Shown piece by piece: positions 18,733 through 27,363 of a stretch of 64,000 nucleotides of DNA. Position numbers and translations under genes: made by a program. How positions within the stretch are numbered: the first letter of the stretch is position 1; each line of letters opens with the position of its first letter. The notes beneath the pieces were generated by a model, which had not been told where the DNA came from, did not search any database, and saw only the letters and a program-made list of their open reading frames with translations. Origin of the DNA: Vibrio sp. HI00D65 (GTDB lineage Bacteria; Pseudomonadota; Gammaproteobacteria; Enterobacterales; Vibrionaceae); assembly GCF_001635455.1 (NCBI RefSeq), contig NZ_LWEH01000005.1, forward strand, positions 124,001-188,000, given 5' to 3'.

Positions 18733-19620
18733 ATGCATAGCCCAATAACACTTGAAGCACTACATATACTAGATGCCATTGATCGTCGTGAGAGTTTCGC
18801 AGCTGCAGCGAATGAACTAAACCGCGCGCCATCGTCACTCAGCTACCAAATTCAAAAGCTGGAACAAGATTTAGATATCATGATTTTTGACCGATCCGGC
18901 CACCGTGCAAACTTCACGGAAGCAGGGCTATTAATACTTGAGCAAGGCAGAGTAATTCTTGGTGCCACAGAGAGATTGGTAAACGAGGCGAGCATTCTAG
19001 CCAATGGTTGGGAACTGGATTTAACCATTGCCTTTGATGGCATTATCCCAATTGCTAATTTCTTCCCACTGGTTGATGATCTAGGAAAAATCAGTAAAAC
19101 ACGGGTACGTTTACAAGAGGAGATCTTAGCGGGGTGTTGGGAGTCACTGTCGGATGGCCGCGCCGACCTTCTCGTTTGTCCGAAAGTCGACACCATTCCT
19201 AACGACCTAAAAAGTGACGTAATTGGTAAAATGGAAATGATTTGGGTGGCAGCAGCCAATCATTATGTTCATAAGCGCTCTGGTGACTTTGATCAAAAGG
19301 CCAGGAAAAGTTACAGGGTGATTGCAATCGCAGATACCGCACGCGATCAACCAGCATTAAGCATCAATATATTAGAGAAGCAGCCACGTTTAACGGTGAC
19401 GAGCTTTCCCGCAAAAGTCGAAGCATTAACCAGCGGGTTAGGTATTGGCACGTTACCTTGTAGCGTTGCTAGTCCATTAATTGAATCTGGTGTTTTAAAG
19501 CAAATCGTAGGGACTGAGCCCCAGCCAATTGACATCGTTATGGCTTGGCGACGCAATAAAATGGGTGACGCCAAATCATGGTGCATCCAACACCTTAAAA
19601 AAACATGGTCACTCAAATAG
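18733..19620 (+). CDS. LysR-family transcriptional regulator
   Basis: 295 residues. The N-terminal winged helix-turn-helix (about 5-63) has SFAAAANELNRAPSSLSYQIQKLEQDL and FDRSGHRANFTEAG, typical of LysR proteins, followed by a periplasmic-binding-protein-like effector domain. It is divergent from the haem receptor, and LysR regulators commonly control divergent neighbours, but the effector is unknown. Its last 12 bases overlap the convergent acetyltransferase gene. Confidence 0.93.
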   Translation: MHSPITLEALHILDAIDRRESFAAAANELNRAPSSLSYQIQKLEQDLDIMIFDRSGHRANFTEAGLLILEQGRVILGATERLVNEASILANGWELDLTIAFDGIIPIANFFPLVDDLGKISKTRVRLQEEILAGCWESLSDGRADLLVCPKVDTIPNDLKSDVIGKMEMIWVAAANHYVHKRSGDFDQKARKSYRVIAIADTARDQPALSINILEKQPRLTVTSFPAKVEALTSGLGIGTLPCSVASPLIESGVLKQIVGTEPQPIDIVMAWRRNKMGDAKSWCIQHLKKTWSLK

Positions 19621-22299
19621 TGGAAGCACCATATCTGCTGTGCCATCTTCAAAACAGATATCTAGCTTGAAACCAAGTTTTTTGGCTAGTGTCAGCATTC
19701 CTCTGTTGGTTGGCATTGTCATTCCCGACATCTGTTTAGTCTGTTTGGCACGGCAGTAATCAATAACCTTAGTCATCAGAATTCGACCTAAACCTACGCC
19801 TTTAAGATCAGAGCGAATCAATATCGCAAATTCGGCATCCGTATTCTCTGGGTTGATCAGAGCCCGAGACACGCCAATGATTGCAGGTACATCTTGTTCT
19901 TCACGCACCACAACAAAAGCAATCTCTCTATCGAAATCAATCTGAGTGAAATTAGCTAACGCTTCATGATTGAATTCACCCACATCACTAAAGAAGCGTT
20001 TGTAGAGATCCTCTTTAGAGACTCGATTAATGAAGTCGGCATGAAGTGGTTCATCTTCAGGAAGAATCGGGCGTAGCAGTACTTCTGTTCCATCTTTTAA
20101 CTGGATAAGTTCCTCAAGCTCTACAGGGTAAGGGCGAATCGCGAGTCTTTCTTGCGGATCCCCTTCGTAGGCTTTCAATATGATATCGGCATCCAATATC
20201 GTGAACTTATCGCCATTCGCAAGCACTGGGTGTATATCCAGATCATGTATTTCAGGGCAGTCAACCACCATTTGAGAAATACGAACCAGCAACTCAGACA
20301 AGCCTTCTATGTCGATAGGGTTAGGTAGCTTTTGTAGGCGAATCTTGCCACTCTTTATCGCTCGAATAATCAAGTAACGAGCCAGCGTCATGTTAAGCGG
20401 AGGGAAAGCAGCTGCCGCGTCAATCGACTCATCCCATTCGGAGCCGCCTTGACCGAGTAGAATAATAGGGCCGAATGTTTCGTCAGTTGTCACCTTAACG
20501 CGAAGCTCTTGTCCGCCAGCCAGTTTCGCCATGCCTTGAACCAGTAAACCGTGAATATGCGCTGTTGGGAATGAAAACTGAGAGCGATCCAAAATCGCTT
20601 GTGCCGCATTCGCAACCTCACTACTGTTTCTTAAATTGAGCATCACACCTTGAACGTCAGACTTGTGTGCAATATCTGGTGAGCGGAGTTTGACTGCGAC
20701 AGGGTAGCCAATCGTTTCCGCAATATGTACTGCTTCACTTGGGTCAGATGCGATCCAAGTGGGTAACACATCTAAATTGAAGTGTTTGAAAAACTGACTG
20801 TTTTGATGGGTATCAAGGCTAACTGTGTCTTTATCCAGTAGTTGACATTCTATCCAATTTCTCGCGTCCGCTAAGTCTTCAATATGAACTTTCTCAGCCG
20901 TGGTTGGCGTCTCCATAAGCTGACGTTGGTTACGCCTGTACTCGACCAAGTGCATGAATGCGACTACTGAGCTTTCTGGCGTTCGATAGGTTGGAATACC
21001 AGCCTCTGTAAACAACTTTCTAGCAGGCCTTGCCGTCAGTTCACCGGACCAATTGGTGAGAATATTGAATCGCTTGTGGCGAGGATGCTTTTTAATCGCG
21101 TCGATGATGCGCTCTGCGGTTTGAGCAGAATGTGCGATGGCTGAAGGACTATGCATGATCAAAATGGCATCCGCTTCATCACCATCGAGCAGTGTGTTGA
21201 TAGTATCGATATAACGCTGATCACCCGCATCACCAACAATATCGATTGGATTGCTATGTGACCAGCTTGAAGGTAACACCTTATTAAGTTTTTCGAGCGT
21301 CTCTTCCGATAATTCAGCGAGTTTACCTCCACGTTCGTATAACGTATCAACAGCCATAATCGCAGGACCACCACCATTCGTGACAATCGCCAGTCGCTCT
21401 CCGCGTAATGGGACTGAGTGAGTTAAGGTTTCTACCGCAGCAAATAATTCATGCAAGTTTTTAACTCGTAACATACCACTACGACGAATGGCCGAGTCGT
21501 AAATAATATCGAGCGTATCTGCACCACCAGTATGTGCCATTGCTGCTGCTCGGCCTTTGGCAGTTCGGCCACCTTTTAGTACCAGTATTCTCCGGTTACG
21601 TGAAGCTGCACGGGCAGCCGAAATGAAGCGCCTTGCGTCTTTAATGCTATCTACATATAGCAATATCGCTTCTGTGTGGGAGTCGGTACTTAGGTAATCC
21701 AACAGTTCAGAAAACTCGATATCCGTGACATTACCGATTGAGATAAATGCAGAGAAGCCGATCTCTTTATCATTAGCCCAATCGAGTATAGTTGTGCACA
21801 CCGCTGCAGATTGAGAAACAAAGGCAATCTTTCCGGGTAGAGCGGTGACAGGAGAGAATGATGCATTTAGATTAAGCCAAGGGATGATCACCCCTAAACT
21901 GTTTGAACCAAGCATTCTTATATTGTGCTTTTTTGCAATCGCTAGGCATCTTGAGTCATACGTTTCTCCGTTATCACTCGGTTGTTGCATGTCTGAAGAT
22001 AGAACAATGACAGACGCAATGCCTTTCTTCGCTAGCTCCTCAAAGAGCGCCATATTACGGTTCGCATTGGTACATAGAATCGCAAGATCAGGAACGATCG
22101 GTAGCGACAAAATGTTTTTGTAGGAAAGTACGCCCGCCACAGAATCGTATTTGGGCGTAACTGGCATTACCGCCCCCTTAAAATCCCCATGCAACAGATT
22201 ATTCATAACAATGTAGCCTGCTCGGTTTTCGCTCTGAGAGGCACCAACAACGGCAATCGAACGGGGTTTAAGTAGGGGATCAAGATGATTCATAGACAT
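19609..22299 (-). CDS. PatZ-type protein lysine acetyltransferase (acyl-CoA synthetase-like + GNAT)
   Basis: 896 residues. Order: CoA-binding Rossmann domain (about 8-130, RSIAVVGAS), succinyl-CoA-ligase-like domains (about 145-460, with GGRTAKGRAAAMAHTG), ATP-grasp domain (about 490-700), and a C-terminal GNAT acetyltransferase (about 735-890, with the acetyl-CoA motif RSDLKGVGLGRILM). The layout and length match E. coli PatZ/YfiQ, which acetylates lysines such as that of acetyl-CoA synthetase. The ligase half is usually catalytically idle in this family. A second ATG at 22293 has better ribosome-binding-site spacing (AGGA) than the first. Confidence 0.9.
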   Translation of the reverse strand: MSMNHLDPLLKPRSIAVVGASQSENRAGYIVMNNLLHGDFKGAVMPVTPKYDSVAGVLSYKNILSLPIVPDLAILCTNANRNMALFEELAKKGIASVIVLSSDMQQPSDNGETYDSRCLAIAKKHNIRMLGSNSLGVIIPWLNLNASFSPVTALPGKIAFVSQSAAVCTTILDWANDKEIGFSAFISIGNVTDIEFSELLDYLSTDSHTEAILLYVDSIKDARRFISAARAASRNRRILVLKGGRTAKGRAAAMAHTGGADTLDIIYDSAIRRSGMLRVKNLHELFAAVETLTHSVPLRGERLAIVTNGGGPAIMAVDTLYERGGKLAELSEETLEKLNKVLPSSWSHSNPIDIVGDAGDQRYIDTINTLLDGDEADAILIMHSPSAIAHSAQTAERIIDAIKKHPRHKRFNILTNWSGELTARPARKLFTEAGIPTYRTPESSVVAFMHLVEYRRNQRQLMETPTTAEKVHIEDLADARNWIECQLLDKDTVSLDTHQNSQFFKHFNLDVLPTWIASDPSEAVHIAETIGYPVAVKLRSPDIAHKSDVQGVMLNLRNSSEVANAAQAILDRSQFSFPTAHIHGLLVQGMAKLAGGQELRVKVTTDETFGPIILLGQGGSEWDESIDAAAAFPPLNMTLARYLIIRAIKSGKIRLQKLPNPIDIEGLSELLVRISQMVVDCPEIHDLDIHPVLANGDKFTILDADIILKAYEGDPQERLAIRPYPVELEELIQLKDGTEVLLRPILPEDEPLHADFINRVSKEDLYKRFFSDVGEFNHEALANFTQIDFDREIAFVVVREEQDVPAIIGVSRALINPENTDAEFAILIRSDLKGVGLGRILMTKVIDYCRAKQTKQMSGMTMPTNRGMLTLAKKLGFKLDICFEDGTADMVLPLFE

Positions 22300-22400
22300 A
22301 TCCTAGCAATGCACGTAAGTTCATCGTAACTTACTTTTTGATGACAGGTTGATGGCAAATTCACCGAATTCAGATGAATAAGCAAACACTGCATTAAGTT

Positions 22401-22433
22401 TGTGAAATAGGTCACCAACTAATGGTGTATAAT
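22401..22433 (+). promoter_or_regulatory. Candidate promoter with a CRP-like site
   Basis: TGTGAAATAGGTCACC (9 of 10 conserved CRP positions) lies just upstream of a TATAAT -10 hexamer (22428-22433) in front of the SPOR lipoprotein gene. The spacing puts the site over the -35 region, so repression is as likely as activation. Confidence 0.4.
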
Positions 22434-22509
22434 CTCAAAGTTAACTTGATTCTAAACCGACGTATCGGCATGATTTATAGTAATTATTATTAAGGATATA
22501 GAGCTTTCC

Positions 22510-23073
22510 ATGAAAAAAATTGCAATTGCGACTTTGCCACTGCTCTTGGCTGCATGTGTATCTGAAAACTACATCACGGATGTGACTTCAGATAGTTATC
22601 AAGAAGAGTACAAAACTGCCAAAGTTGAAGCTCCAGTTGTGTCTCAATCACAGCAATCAGGCGTTGTTGAAGAGAATGTTGTTAACGTGATCAGAACAGA
22701 ACCTGTTGAGCAGAAAGTCACTCAAACAACTCTGGCTAAGCCAGTTGCGGCAGTGAAAGGTCCAACTAAGAAGCAACAAGACATGAACCAGCGTTTTGGT
22801 TACACAGTTCAAGTTGTTGCGGTTGGCAACCAAAGTAAAGTCGACTCTTTCGTGAAAATGCTACCAACGACTTCTCAACCTGTTTGGGAAAACTACAAGA
22901 TGGTTAATGGCACTAAGTGGTTCACGGTACTTTACGGTGACTACGCAACACGTTTAGAAGCGAAAAAGGCAATCTCAACACTACCTAGTTCACTTAAAAA
23001 CTTGAAGCCATTCGTGAAGAGTATTGATGACATCAAGAACTCTGAATACCCAACGCTTAACAAGTTAAACTAA
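22510..23073 (+). CDS. SPOR-domain lipoprotein
   Basis: 187 residues. The lipobox is LLAAC (Cys about residue 16), followed by a low-complexity linker (about 20-90) and a C-terminal SPOR domain starting at GYTVQVVAVGNQSKV, with WFTVLYGDYATRLEAKKAI. SPOR domains bind denuded peptidoglycan glycan strands at division sites. Adjacent to the D-Ala-D-Ala ligase gene, giving a cell-wall context, but a strong terminator between them argues for separate transcription. Confidence 0.88.
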   Translation: MKKIAIATLPLLLAACVSENYITDVTSDSYQEEYKTAKVEAPVVSQSQQSGVVEENVVNVIRTEPVEQKVTQTTLAKPVAAVKGPTKKQQDMNQRFGYTVQVVAVGNQSKVDSFVKMLPTTSQPVWENYKMVNGTKWFTVLYGDYATRLEAKKAISTLPSSLKNLKPFVKSIDDIKNSEYPTLNKLN

Positions 23074-23085
23074 GTTTTAAATCAT

Positions 23086-23112
23086 AAAAAAGGAGCAAAT
23101 GCTCCTTTTTTT
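23086..23112 (+). terminator. Rho-independent terminator
   Basis: AAAAAAGGAGCA paired with TGCTCCTTTTTT around a 2-3 base loop, right after the SPOR lipoprotein stop codon. Confidence 0.9.
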
Positions 23113-23252
23113 GATTTATGACGAACCGTTTTGTCTAATTGTTAATCGCTCGACCTTTCGGACGCAATTTTAACAATCAAAACACTGTACCTATTTCGAC
23201 TTTTGTTTATCATTAAAGTCAGTATTCCTAGTTTCAAGGATCGAATTTACTC

Positions 23253-24248
23253 ATGAACACCACAAATATTCTTCTACTATGCGGCGGTGGATCTTCAGAG
23301 CACGAAGTGTCTTTAGTCTCAGCCAATTACCTTTTTGATCAGCTTAAGAGCGTTGAAGACTTTAACGTAGTGAGAGTTGAGATTAAGAACGAAGGCTGGT
23401 GTCTAGATTCGGGTGAATTGGTTTATCTTGATATCAATAACCAAACGCTACGTGGCGACAACCTAGAGTCAAAAGTTGATTTCATCGTACCTTGTATCCA
23501 TGGTTTCCCGGGCGAAACCGGTGATATCCAATCATTGTTTGAAATGGCAAAAATCCCATACCTAGGCTGTGGTTCTGAAGCAAGCAATAACAGCTTCAAC
23601 AAGATCACTTCTAAGCTTTGGTATGACACGTTGGGTATTCCAAACACGCCATACCTATTCCTATCTGACAATACAGATGACGCTCATTCACAAGCAACTC
23701 AAGCTTTTGAAAAGTGGGGCAAAGTCTTCGTGAAAGCAGCACGCCAAGGCTCTTCTGTTGGCTGTTATCAAGTTAACCAAATTGAGGACCTGTGCGAAGC
23801 AATCAACAAAGCGTTTACATATTCAGATCAAGTGCTTGTTGAGAAGTCAGTGGTGCCAAGAGAATTGGAAGTTGCAGCTTATGAAATCGACGGAGAGCTG
23901 CACATCAGCAAGCCTGGCGAGGTGATTGCACCGAACGGCGCATTCTACTCTTACGAAGAAAAATATAGTGCAGACAGCCACTCAATCACAGAGGTTGAAG
24001 CAAGCAACCTTACTGATCAACAACATCAAATGATTGCGGACAGCGCTCGCAAAGTGTTTACACAAATGAAGCTTCGTCACTTGTCTCGCATCGACTTCTT
24101 CTTAACGCAAGATAACGAGATCTATCTAAACGAAGTTAATACCTTCCCAGGCATGACACCAATTTCGATGTTCCCAAAAATGGTTGAACACAACGGACAT
24201 AAGTTCGCTCAGTTCCTAGAAAACTGTGTAAGAACCAGCCTTTCTTAA
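23253..24248 (+). CDS. ddlA: D-alanine--D-alanine ligase
   Basis: 331 residues of the Ddl family: N-terminal LLCGGGSSEHEVSLVSA, the IPYLGCGSEASNNSFNK block, VKAARQGSSVGC, the omega-loop FYSYEEKY and the metal-binding C-terminus IYLNEVNTFPGMTP. It joins two D-alanines with ATP to make the dipeptide end of the peptidoglycan stem. I label it ddlA by its chromosomal neighbourhood; sequence alone does not separate ddlA from ddlB. Confidence 0.93.
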   Translation: MNTTNILLLCGGGSSEHEVSLVSANYLFDQLKSVEDFNVVRVEIKNEGWCLDSGELVYLDINNQTLRGDNLESKVDFIVPCIHGFPGETGDIQSLFEMAKIPYLGCGSEASNNSFNKITSKLWYDTLGIPNTPYLFLSDNTDDAHSQATQAFEKWGKVFVKAARQGSSVGCYQVNQIEDLCEAINKAFTYSDQVLVEKSVVPRELEVAAYEIDGELHISKPGEVIAPNGAFYSYEEKYSADSHSITEVEASNLTDQQHQMIADSARKVFTQMKLRHLSRIDFFLTQDNEIYLNEVNTFPGMTPISMFPKMVEHNGHKFAQFLENCVRTSLS

Positions 24249-24290
24249 GAGTATGTTCTGAGATTTCATATAACCAATTCACAATAAGAA

Positions 24291-24320
24291 GCGGCTTTTT
24301 TACTTCCAAGCCGCCTTTTT
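24291..24320 (+). terminator. Bidirectional terminator
   Basis: GCGGCTT paired with AAGCCGC (24291-24297 with 24308-24314) followed by CTTTTT. On the other strand the stem is also followed by T residues. It separates ddlA from the convergent recombinase gene. Confidence 0.7.
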
Positions 24321-24358
24321 ACTCCCGACTTTTCAGTCTATTGACTAGTTGTAATGGC

Positions 24359-25327
24359 TTATTGCCATGGCGTTAATGCCTTAAACTTCATTTTTTCACT
24401 TTCAGCTGTATTCGAGTCACCAACATACTGGGCAGGCATTGCAGGGCTAAGCCAACGCCCAAAGACCTGAATTTCTCTGATCTTAAGCCCTTGTTTAGAA
24501 AGCTCTTGCGCCGCCCCAACTCGAATCGAGTTTCCAGAAAAGTGATGATTTTCTGCTAAACCGAGTAGCTCACTAGCACGCCTTAGTATTCTATAGATTG
24601 AAGAATCATCTAGTGGTTGAAGACCAATGTTTTCATGCTTATCAATTGCCCGAAACAGAGTTAATCCATCTTCCAGCCCTGTAAAACTTAGCCAACGTTT
24701 AAGTGAATAGCTTGAAACGGGTGAAAGCTTGTAAAGCGAGTCCTTGATTGAGATTTGATAAACACCATCGACACACTCAACATCGCTCGAAGATAAGGAC
24801 TTAAGCTCTGAGCGCTTTAAAACACACTCGAACATCACGTTATAGATTGCAATATCACGGATCTCTTTTAGTGTTGCTTTTTCATGTGCAAGCAAGGCGT
24901 TTAATTGGTTAAGGTGTGAAGATGTCATCGCGTTTGTTTGTTTAGCGTCACCAGCCATTTTAGCTTGTAAGTGGAGCAGGGTGAAGCGAACTTGCCTATG
25001 CTTAATAGGGTTGGGGAAGCTAAATACTGTATGCAACAAGCTAAGCGTTGCAGTGTAACGCTTTAATGATGCAAACTTTCTGTTATTGGACTCTGTTTCT
25101 AAAAAACGACGAATGGCAGTAATTGACGCAGGGAGTGTGTTGATGCGGAGCTTGGCGCAAAAAGCATGGTAGCACTTCCAATCACTGTAGATACCCAACA
25201 GTGAATTACGAGAATATTGGTAACCTGTTAGCTCGTCGATAACATCAACCGAAGCTTCTCTGTTTAATCTTTCAACAAACGAGTTAATTATCTCAGAGTC
25301 GGTTAAAATAGGGACATTTTTTCTCAA
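24359..25327 (-). CDS. Cre-like tyrosine recombinase with a substituted catalytic histidine
   Basis: 322 residues with an N-terminal core-binding region (about 10-120) and a C-terminal catalytic region. Its end aligns closely with the phage P1 Cre C-terminus: FSGNSIRVGAAQEL followed by IQVFGRW and the tyrosine in QYVGD. Inferred catalytic residues: R172, K195 or K200, N266 (His in Cre), R269, W292, Y301. The R-to-W and W-to-Tyr spacings (23 and 9) equal those of Cre. It points toward the dif site 950 bases away, but YciH and DUF3319 lie between. It could be a domesticated recombinase or the relic of an element; its target is unknown. Confidence 0.8.
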   Translation of the reverse strand: MRKNVPILTDSEIINSFVERLNREASVDVIDELTGYQYSRNSLLGIYSDWKCYHAFCAKLRINTLPASITAIRRFLETESNNRKFASLKRYTATLSLLHTVFSFPNPIKHRQVRFTLLHLQAKMAGDAKQTNAMTSSHLNQLNALLAHEKATLKEIRDIAIYNVMFECVLKRSELKSLSSSDVECVDGVYQISIKDSLYKLSPVSSYSLKRWLSFTGLEDGLTLFRAIDKHENIGLQPLDDSSIYRILRRASELLGLAENHHFSGNSIRVGAAQELSKQGLKIREIQVFGRWLSPAMPAQYVGDSNTAESEKMKFKALTPWQ

Positions 25328-25427
25328 ATTACCGTACCTCGACAGGCGTTTTTGCCATATTATACTTGCTATCGTTACTAGTATACTTATGATTAATGCA
25401 GTGAAAACAAAAAGATGATCAATAGAT

Positions 25428-25796
25428 ATGGCTAATTCAATTTACCGTGGGATCCATCTGCAATCGACCGATCCCACAAACACAATTTGGCGTACTAAAT
25501 TAAAAAAACACGTTATTCAAGGTAACTTAGCTGCCGTAAAAAAGAGTATCGATTGGTGGATTGATACTTCATCTATTATTGACCCAAAAGAGTTCACAGC
25601 GTTAAGTAAGACTAGAGGGTCTGGTGGCCAAACTGAAAATTTCAATGGTTACCAGATCAAAAATGACACTGGTGAGCCGAACGCATGGTATTGCATGTTT
25701 AACGGACGTCTTATCAAAGGCGGGAAAACAGCAATACAGCGTCATATCGAAGCTTACTTAATCGCTAAACAAAAAGCTGAGCAACAAAAGAATTAA
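25428..25796 (+). CDS. DUF3319 family protein
   Basis: 122 residues, basic, without signal peptide or membrane segment. Residues ASN-IYRGIHLQS at the start and a C-terminal GGKTAIQRHIEAYLIAKQKAE helix are features I associate with the Vibrio DUF3319 family, of unknown function. The frame starts about 100 bases from the divergent recombinase and ends three bases before yciH, suggesting co-transcription with yciH. Confidence 0.75.
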   Translation: MANSIYRGIHLQSTDPTNTIWRTKLKKHVIQGNLAAVKKSIDWWIDTSSIIDPKEFTALSKTRGSGGQTENFNGYQIKNDTGEPNAWYCMFNGRLIKGGKTAIQRHIEAYLIAKQKAEQQKN

Positions 25797-25799
25797 ATT

Positions 25800-26111
25800 A
25801 TGAGCCTAGTATATTCAACAGAAACAGGTCGTATTAAACCTGAAGAAGAGAAAATCCAACGTCCAAAAGGCGATGGTATCGTTCGAATCCAAAAAGAAAC
25901 TAAAGGCCGTAAAGGCAAAGGTGTTTCTGTCGTAACTGGCTTAGATCTAGATGATGCACCATTAAAACTAATGGCTGCAGAGCTTAAGAAAGTTTGCGGC
26001 TGTGGCGGCTCAGTAAAAGATGGCAACATCGAAATTCAAGGCGATGCGCGCGATAAGATCAAAGCGCATCTTGAAAAGAAAGGCTACAAAGTTAAGTTTG
26101 CTGGCGGTTAA
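25800..26111 (+). CDS. yciH: YciH, SUI1/eIF1-family translation factor
   Basis: 103 residues. The SUI1 domain spans about 25-100, with the conserved GKGVSVVTGLDL, LAAELKKVCGCGGSVKDGNIEIQGD and KIKAHLEKKGYKVKFAGG segments. E. coli YciH discriminates against aberrant initiation complexes and is called a stress-response translation inhibitor. It follows DUF3319 by three bases. It is the last chromosomal gene before the dif/prophage junction. Confidence 0.94.
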   Translation: MSLVYSTETGRIKPEEEKIQRPKGDGIVRIQKETKGRKGKGVSVVTGLDLDDAPLKLMAAELKKVCGCGGSVKDGNIEIQGDARDKIKAHLEKKGYKVKFAGG

Positions 26112-26279
26112 TCTCTAACTAATACCAGGGGTAAAATCGAAGATTATTATCACTGGATATTAGGTATTTTATGGTAAATACCTTATATGGTTAAATACAC
26201 AGTATAATTTAAAGAATACCGAAACAATATAAAGGTAGGGCATCACACAAAGCGTCCTGCCTTATAAATTACAATCTCA

Positions 26280-26307
26280 ATTTAACATAACGTACATAAT
26301 ACGCAGT
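26280..26307 (-). repeat. dif: dif site / left prophage junction (attL)
   Basis: On the minus strand: XerC arm ACTGCGTATTA, centre TGTACG, XerD arm TTATGTTAAAT. The XerD arm is identical to the one conserved in E. coli and Vibrio dif sites; the XerC arm matches Vibrio dif at 9 of 11. The normal 6-bp centre suggests this is the functional dif of the chromosome, regenerated by integration. It overlaps the last nine codons of the repressor-like gene. Confidence 0.9.
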
Positions 26308-26650
26308 TGGCTAATGCATCTTGAGTAGGCATCATCCATAACACCAAACCTCCGCAAGCCATTGAAATGCTTGATAATCCATACCTGTTAAACTTTTTTG
26401 CCATGTGTTCCCATAGCTGCTTTATCTGTGGATTGTCGCTGCGGTCAGCGTGGCAACCAAGCAATGCTACTTGTGGGTCTAACTTTGCATTCTCAGCTAA
26501 AAAAACTGCCTGTATATCAGTTAGATAACGTCGACCTTTCCTAAAATCACTGATTCTCTGCTGTGGAATGTTCATATCCATAGCAATTTGCTTGTCTTGT
26601 ACGTAGTTTTGCGCCTTTTTGTACGCTTCAATCAGTTCATTTTGATACAT
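26282..26650 (-). CDS. Inovirus HTH regulator / repressor-like protein (DUF3693 type), C-terminus encoded by dif
   Basis: 122 residues. The N-terminal helix-turn-helix (about 15-50: DKQIAMDMNIPQQRISDFRKGRR) resembles small phage regulators. The C-terminal half has a hydrophobic stretch (YGLSSISMACGGLVLWMM) and ends NCVLCTLC. The final nine codons, including the stop, lie within or on the edge of the dif site. It is divergent from the phage replication genes across three operator-like palindromes, the position of RstR in CTX phage. In the reconstructed circular genome the frame continues for 30 codons past the XerC arm, giving 148 residues. Repressor function is inferred from position. Confidence 0.8.
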   Translation of the reverse strand: MYQNELIEAYKKAQNYVQDKQIAMDMNIPQQRISDFRKGRRYLTDIQAVFLAENAKLDPQVALLGCHADRSDNPQIKQLWEHMAKKFNRYGLSSISMACGGLVLWMMPTQDALANCVLCTLC

Positions 26651-26685
26651 AACAAATCCTCCGTTTTGCTAATCATAGCTCATTG

Positions 26686-26758
26686 CTAACCAATTTTGGT
26701 GTATTGCACTAACCAAATCTGGTGTATATGATTTCTCTCGCTAACCAAATTTGGTTAA
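26686..26758. promoter_or_regulatory. Three operator-like repeats in the divergent phage promoter region
   Basis: Three copies of a palindrome related to CTAACCAAATTTGGTTA: 26686-26701 (CTAACCAATTTTGGTG), 26709-26724 (CTAACCAAATCTGGTG) and 26741-26758 (perfect, CTAACCAAATTTGGTTAA). Centre spacings are about 23 and 32 bases. They sit between the repressor-like gene and the replication genes, so they are probably its operators. Confidence 0.75.
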
Positions 26759-26855
26759 CAGAATCGACTGTCTAGGTCTGGGCTTTTTGCCCTTGACGCT
26801 TATCGCTCGGCTTAGACGGTCACTCTAACTCTCAATAGTCAGTCAGGTGGTTGTT

Positions 26856-27152
26856 ATGTCGTTACTAAATACTCAACTTCAAAATGTTAACGTGAAAACG
26901 TTACAGCTGCGTCATTTCTGCGTGTCTCATTTCCCTGCGTTTAACTTGTATTTGGTTACAACGTCCGAAGACATTTTTGAAGAAGATTCTATTCCATTCA
27001 ATCAATTCGGCTTCTGCATCACGACAGCGACTTTCAAACAGCGTTTAGGTTGGTTTCTTTCTGTAGGTGACTGCGAGTTTCAGTTTGAATGTGATGAGCT
27101 CAATGCGCTGTGTGCCTTTCTTAATGTCAAAGCGCCGATTGTTGAGGCATAA
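26856..27152 (+). CDS. Hypothetical inovirus early protein
   Basis: 98 residues from the ATG at 26856, which has AGGTGG six bases upstream; the frame also has an upstream GTG at 26847. No membrane segment or known motif seen. It is the first gene of the rightward phage operon, preceding Rep. In related phages this position holds small unnamed genes. I do not recognise the protein. Confidence 0.7.
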   Translation: MSLLNTQLQNVNVKTLQLRHFCVSHFPAFNLYLVTTSEDIFEEDSIPFNQFGFCITTATFKQRLGWFLSVGDCEFQFECDELNALCAFLNVKAPIVEA

Positions 27153-27162
27153 GAATTTAATC

Positions 27163-27363
27163 ATGGATTCTATCTACTTCGACAACGAACCTAATCACGG
27201 CATCAACGCCTATTTTCCTTGGGGTCATAACTTCTTTAAGACTCCGCGCGATTTCTTCCAGTTCATGGAGTCGCACTATGGAATGGTGTCTTTTCAGGTT
27301 GTTGAAATCACGGATGAAAACTACCAAGAACTTTTGGTTAAGGGTGTGTTCAGTGCCATCTAA
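27163..27363 (+). CDS. Hypothetical inovirus small protein
   Basis: 66 residues from the ATG at 27163, acidic and rich in aromatic residues, with no membrane segment. It starts ten bases after the preceding gene and its last 11 bases overlap the GTG start of Rep, so it probably couples translation of Rep. Not recognised. Confidence 0.6.
   Translation: MDSIYFDNEPNHGINAYFPWGHNFFKTPRDFFQFMESHYGMVSFQVVEITDENYQELLVKGVFSAI

Noticed and set aside
26161..26182. A hairpin AGGTATTT / AAATACCT between yciH and dif as an att repeat or CRISPR-like unit
   Set aside because: It is a single short hairpin, probably a transcription end for yciH; there are no further copies.
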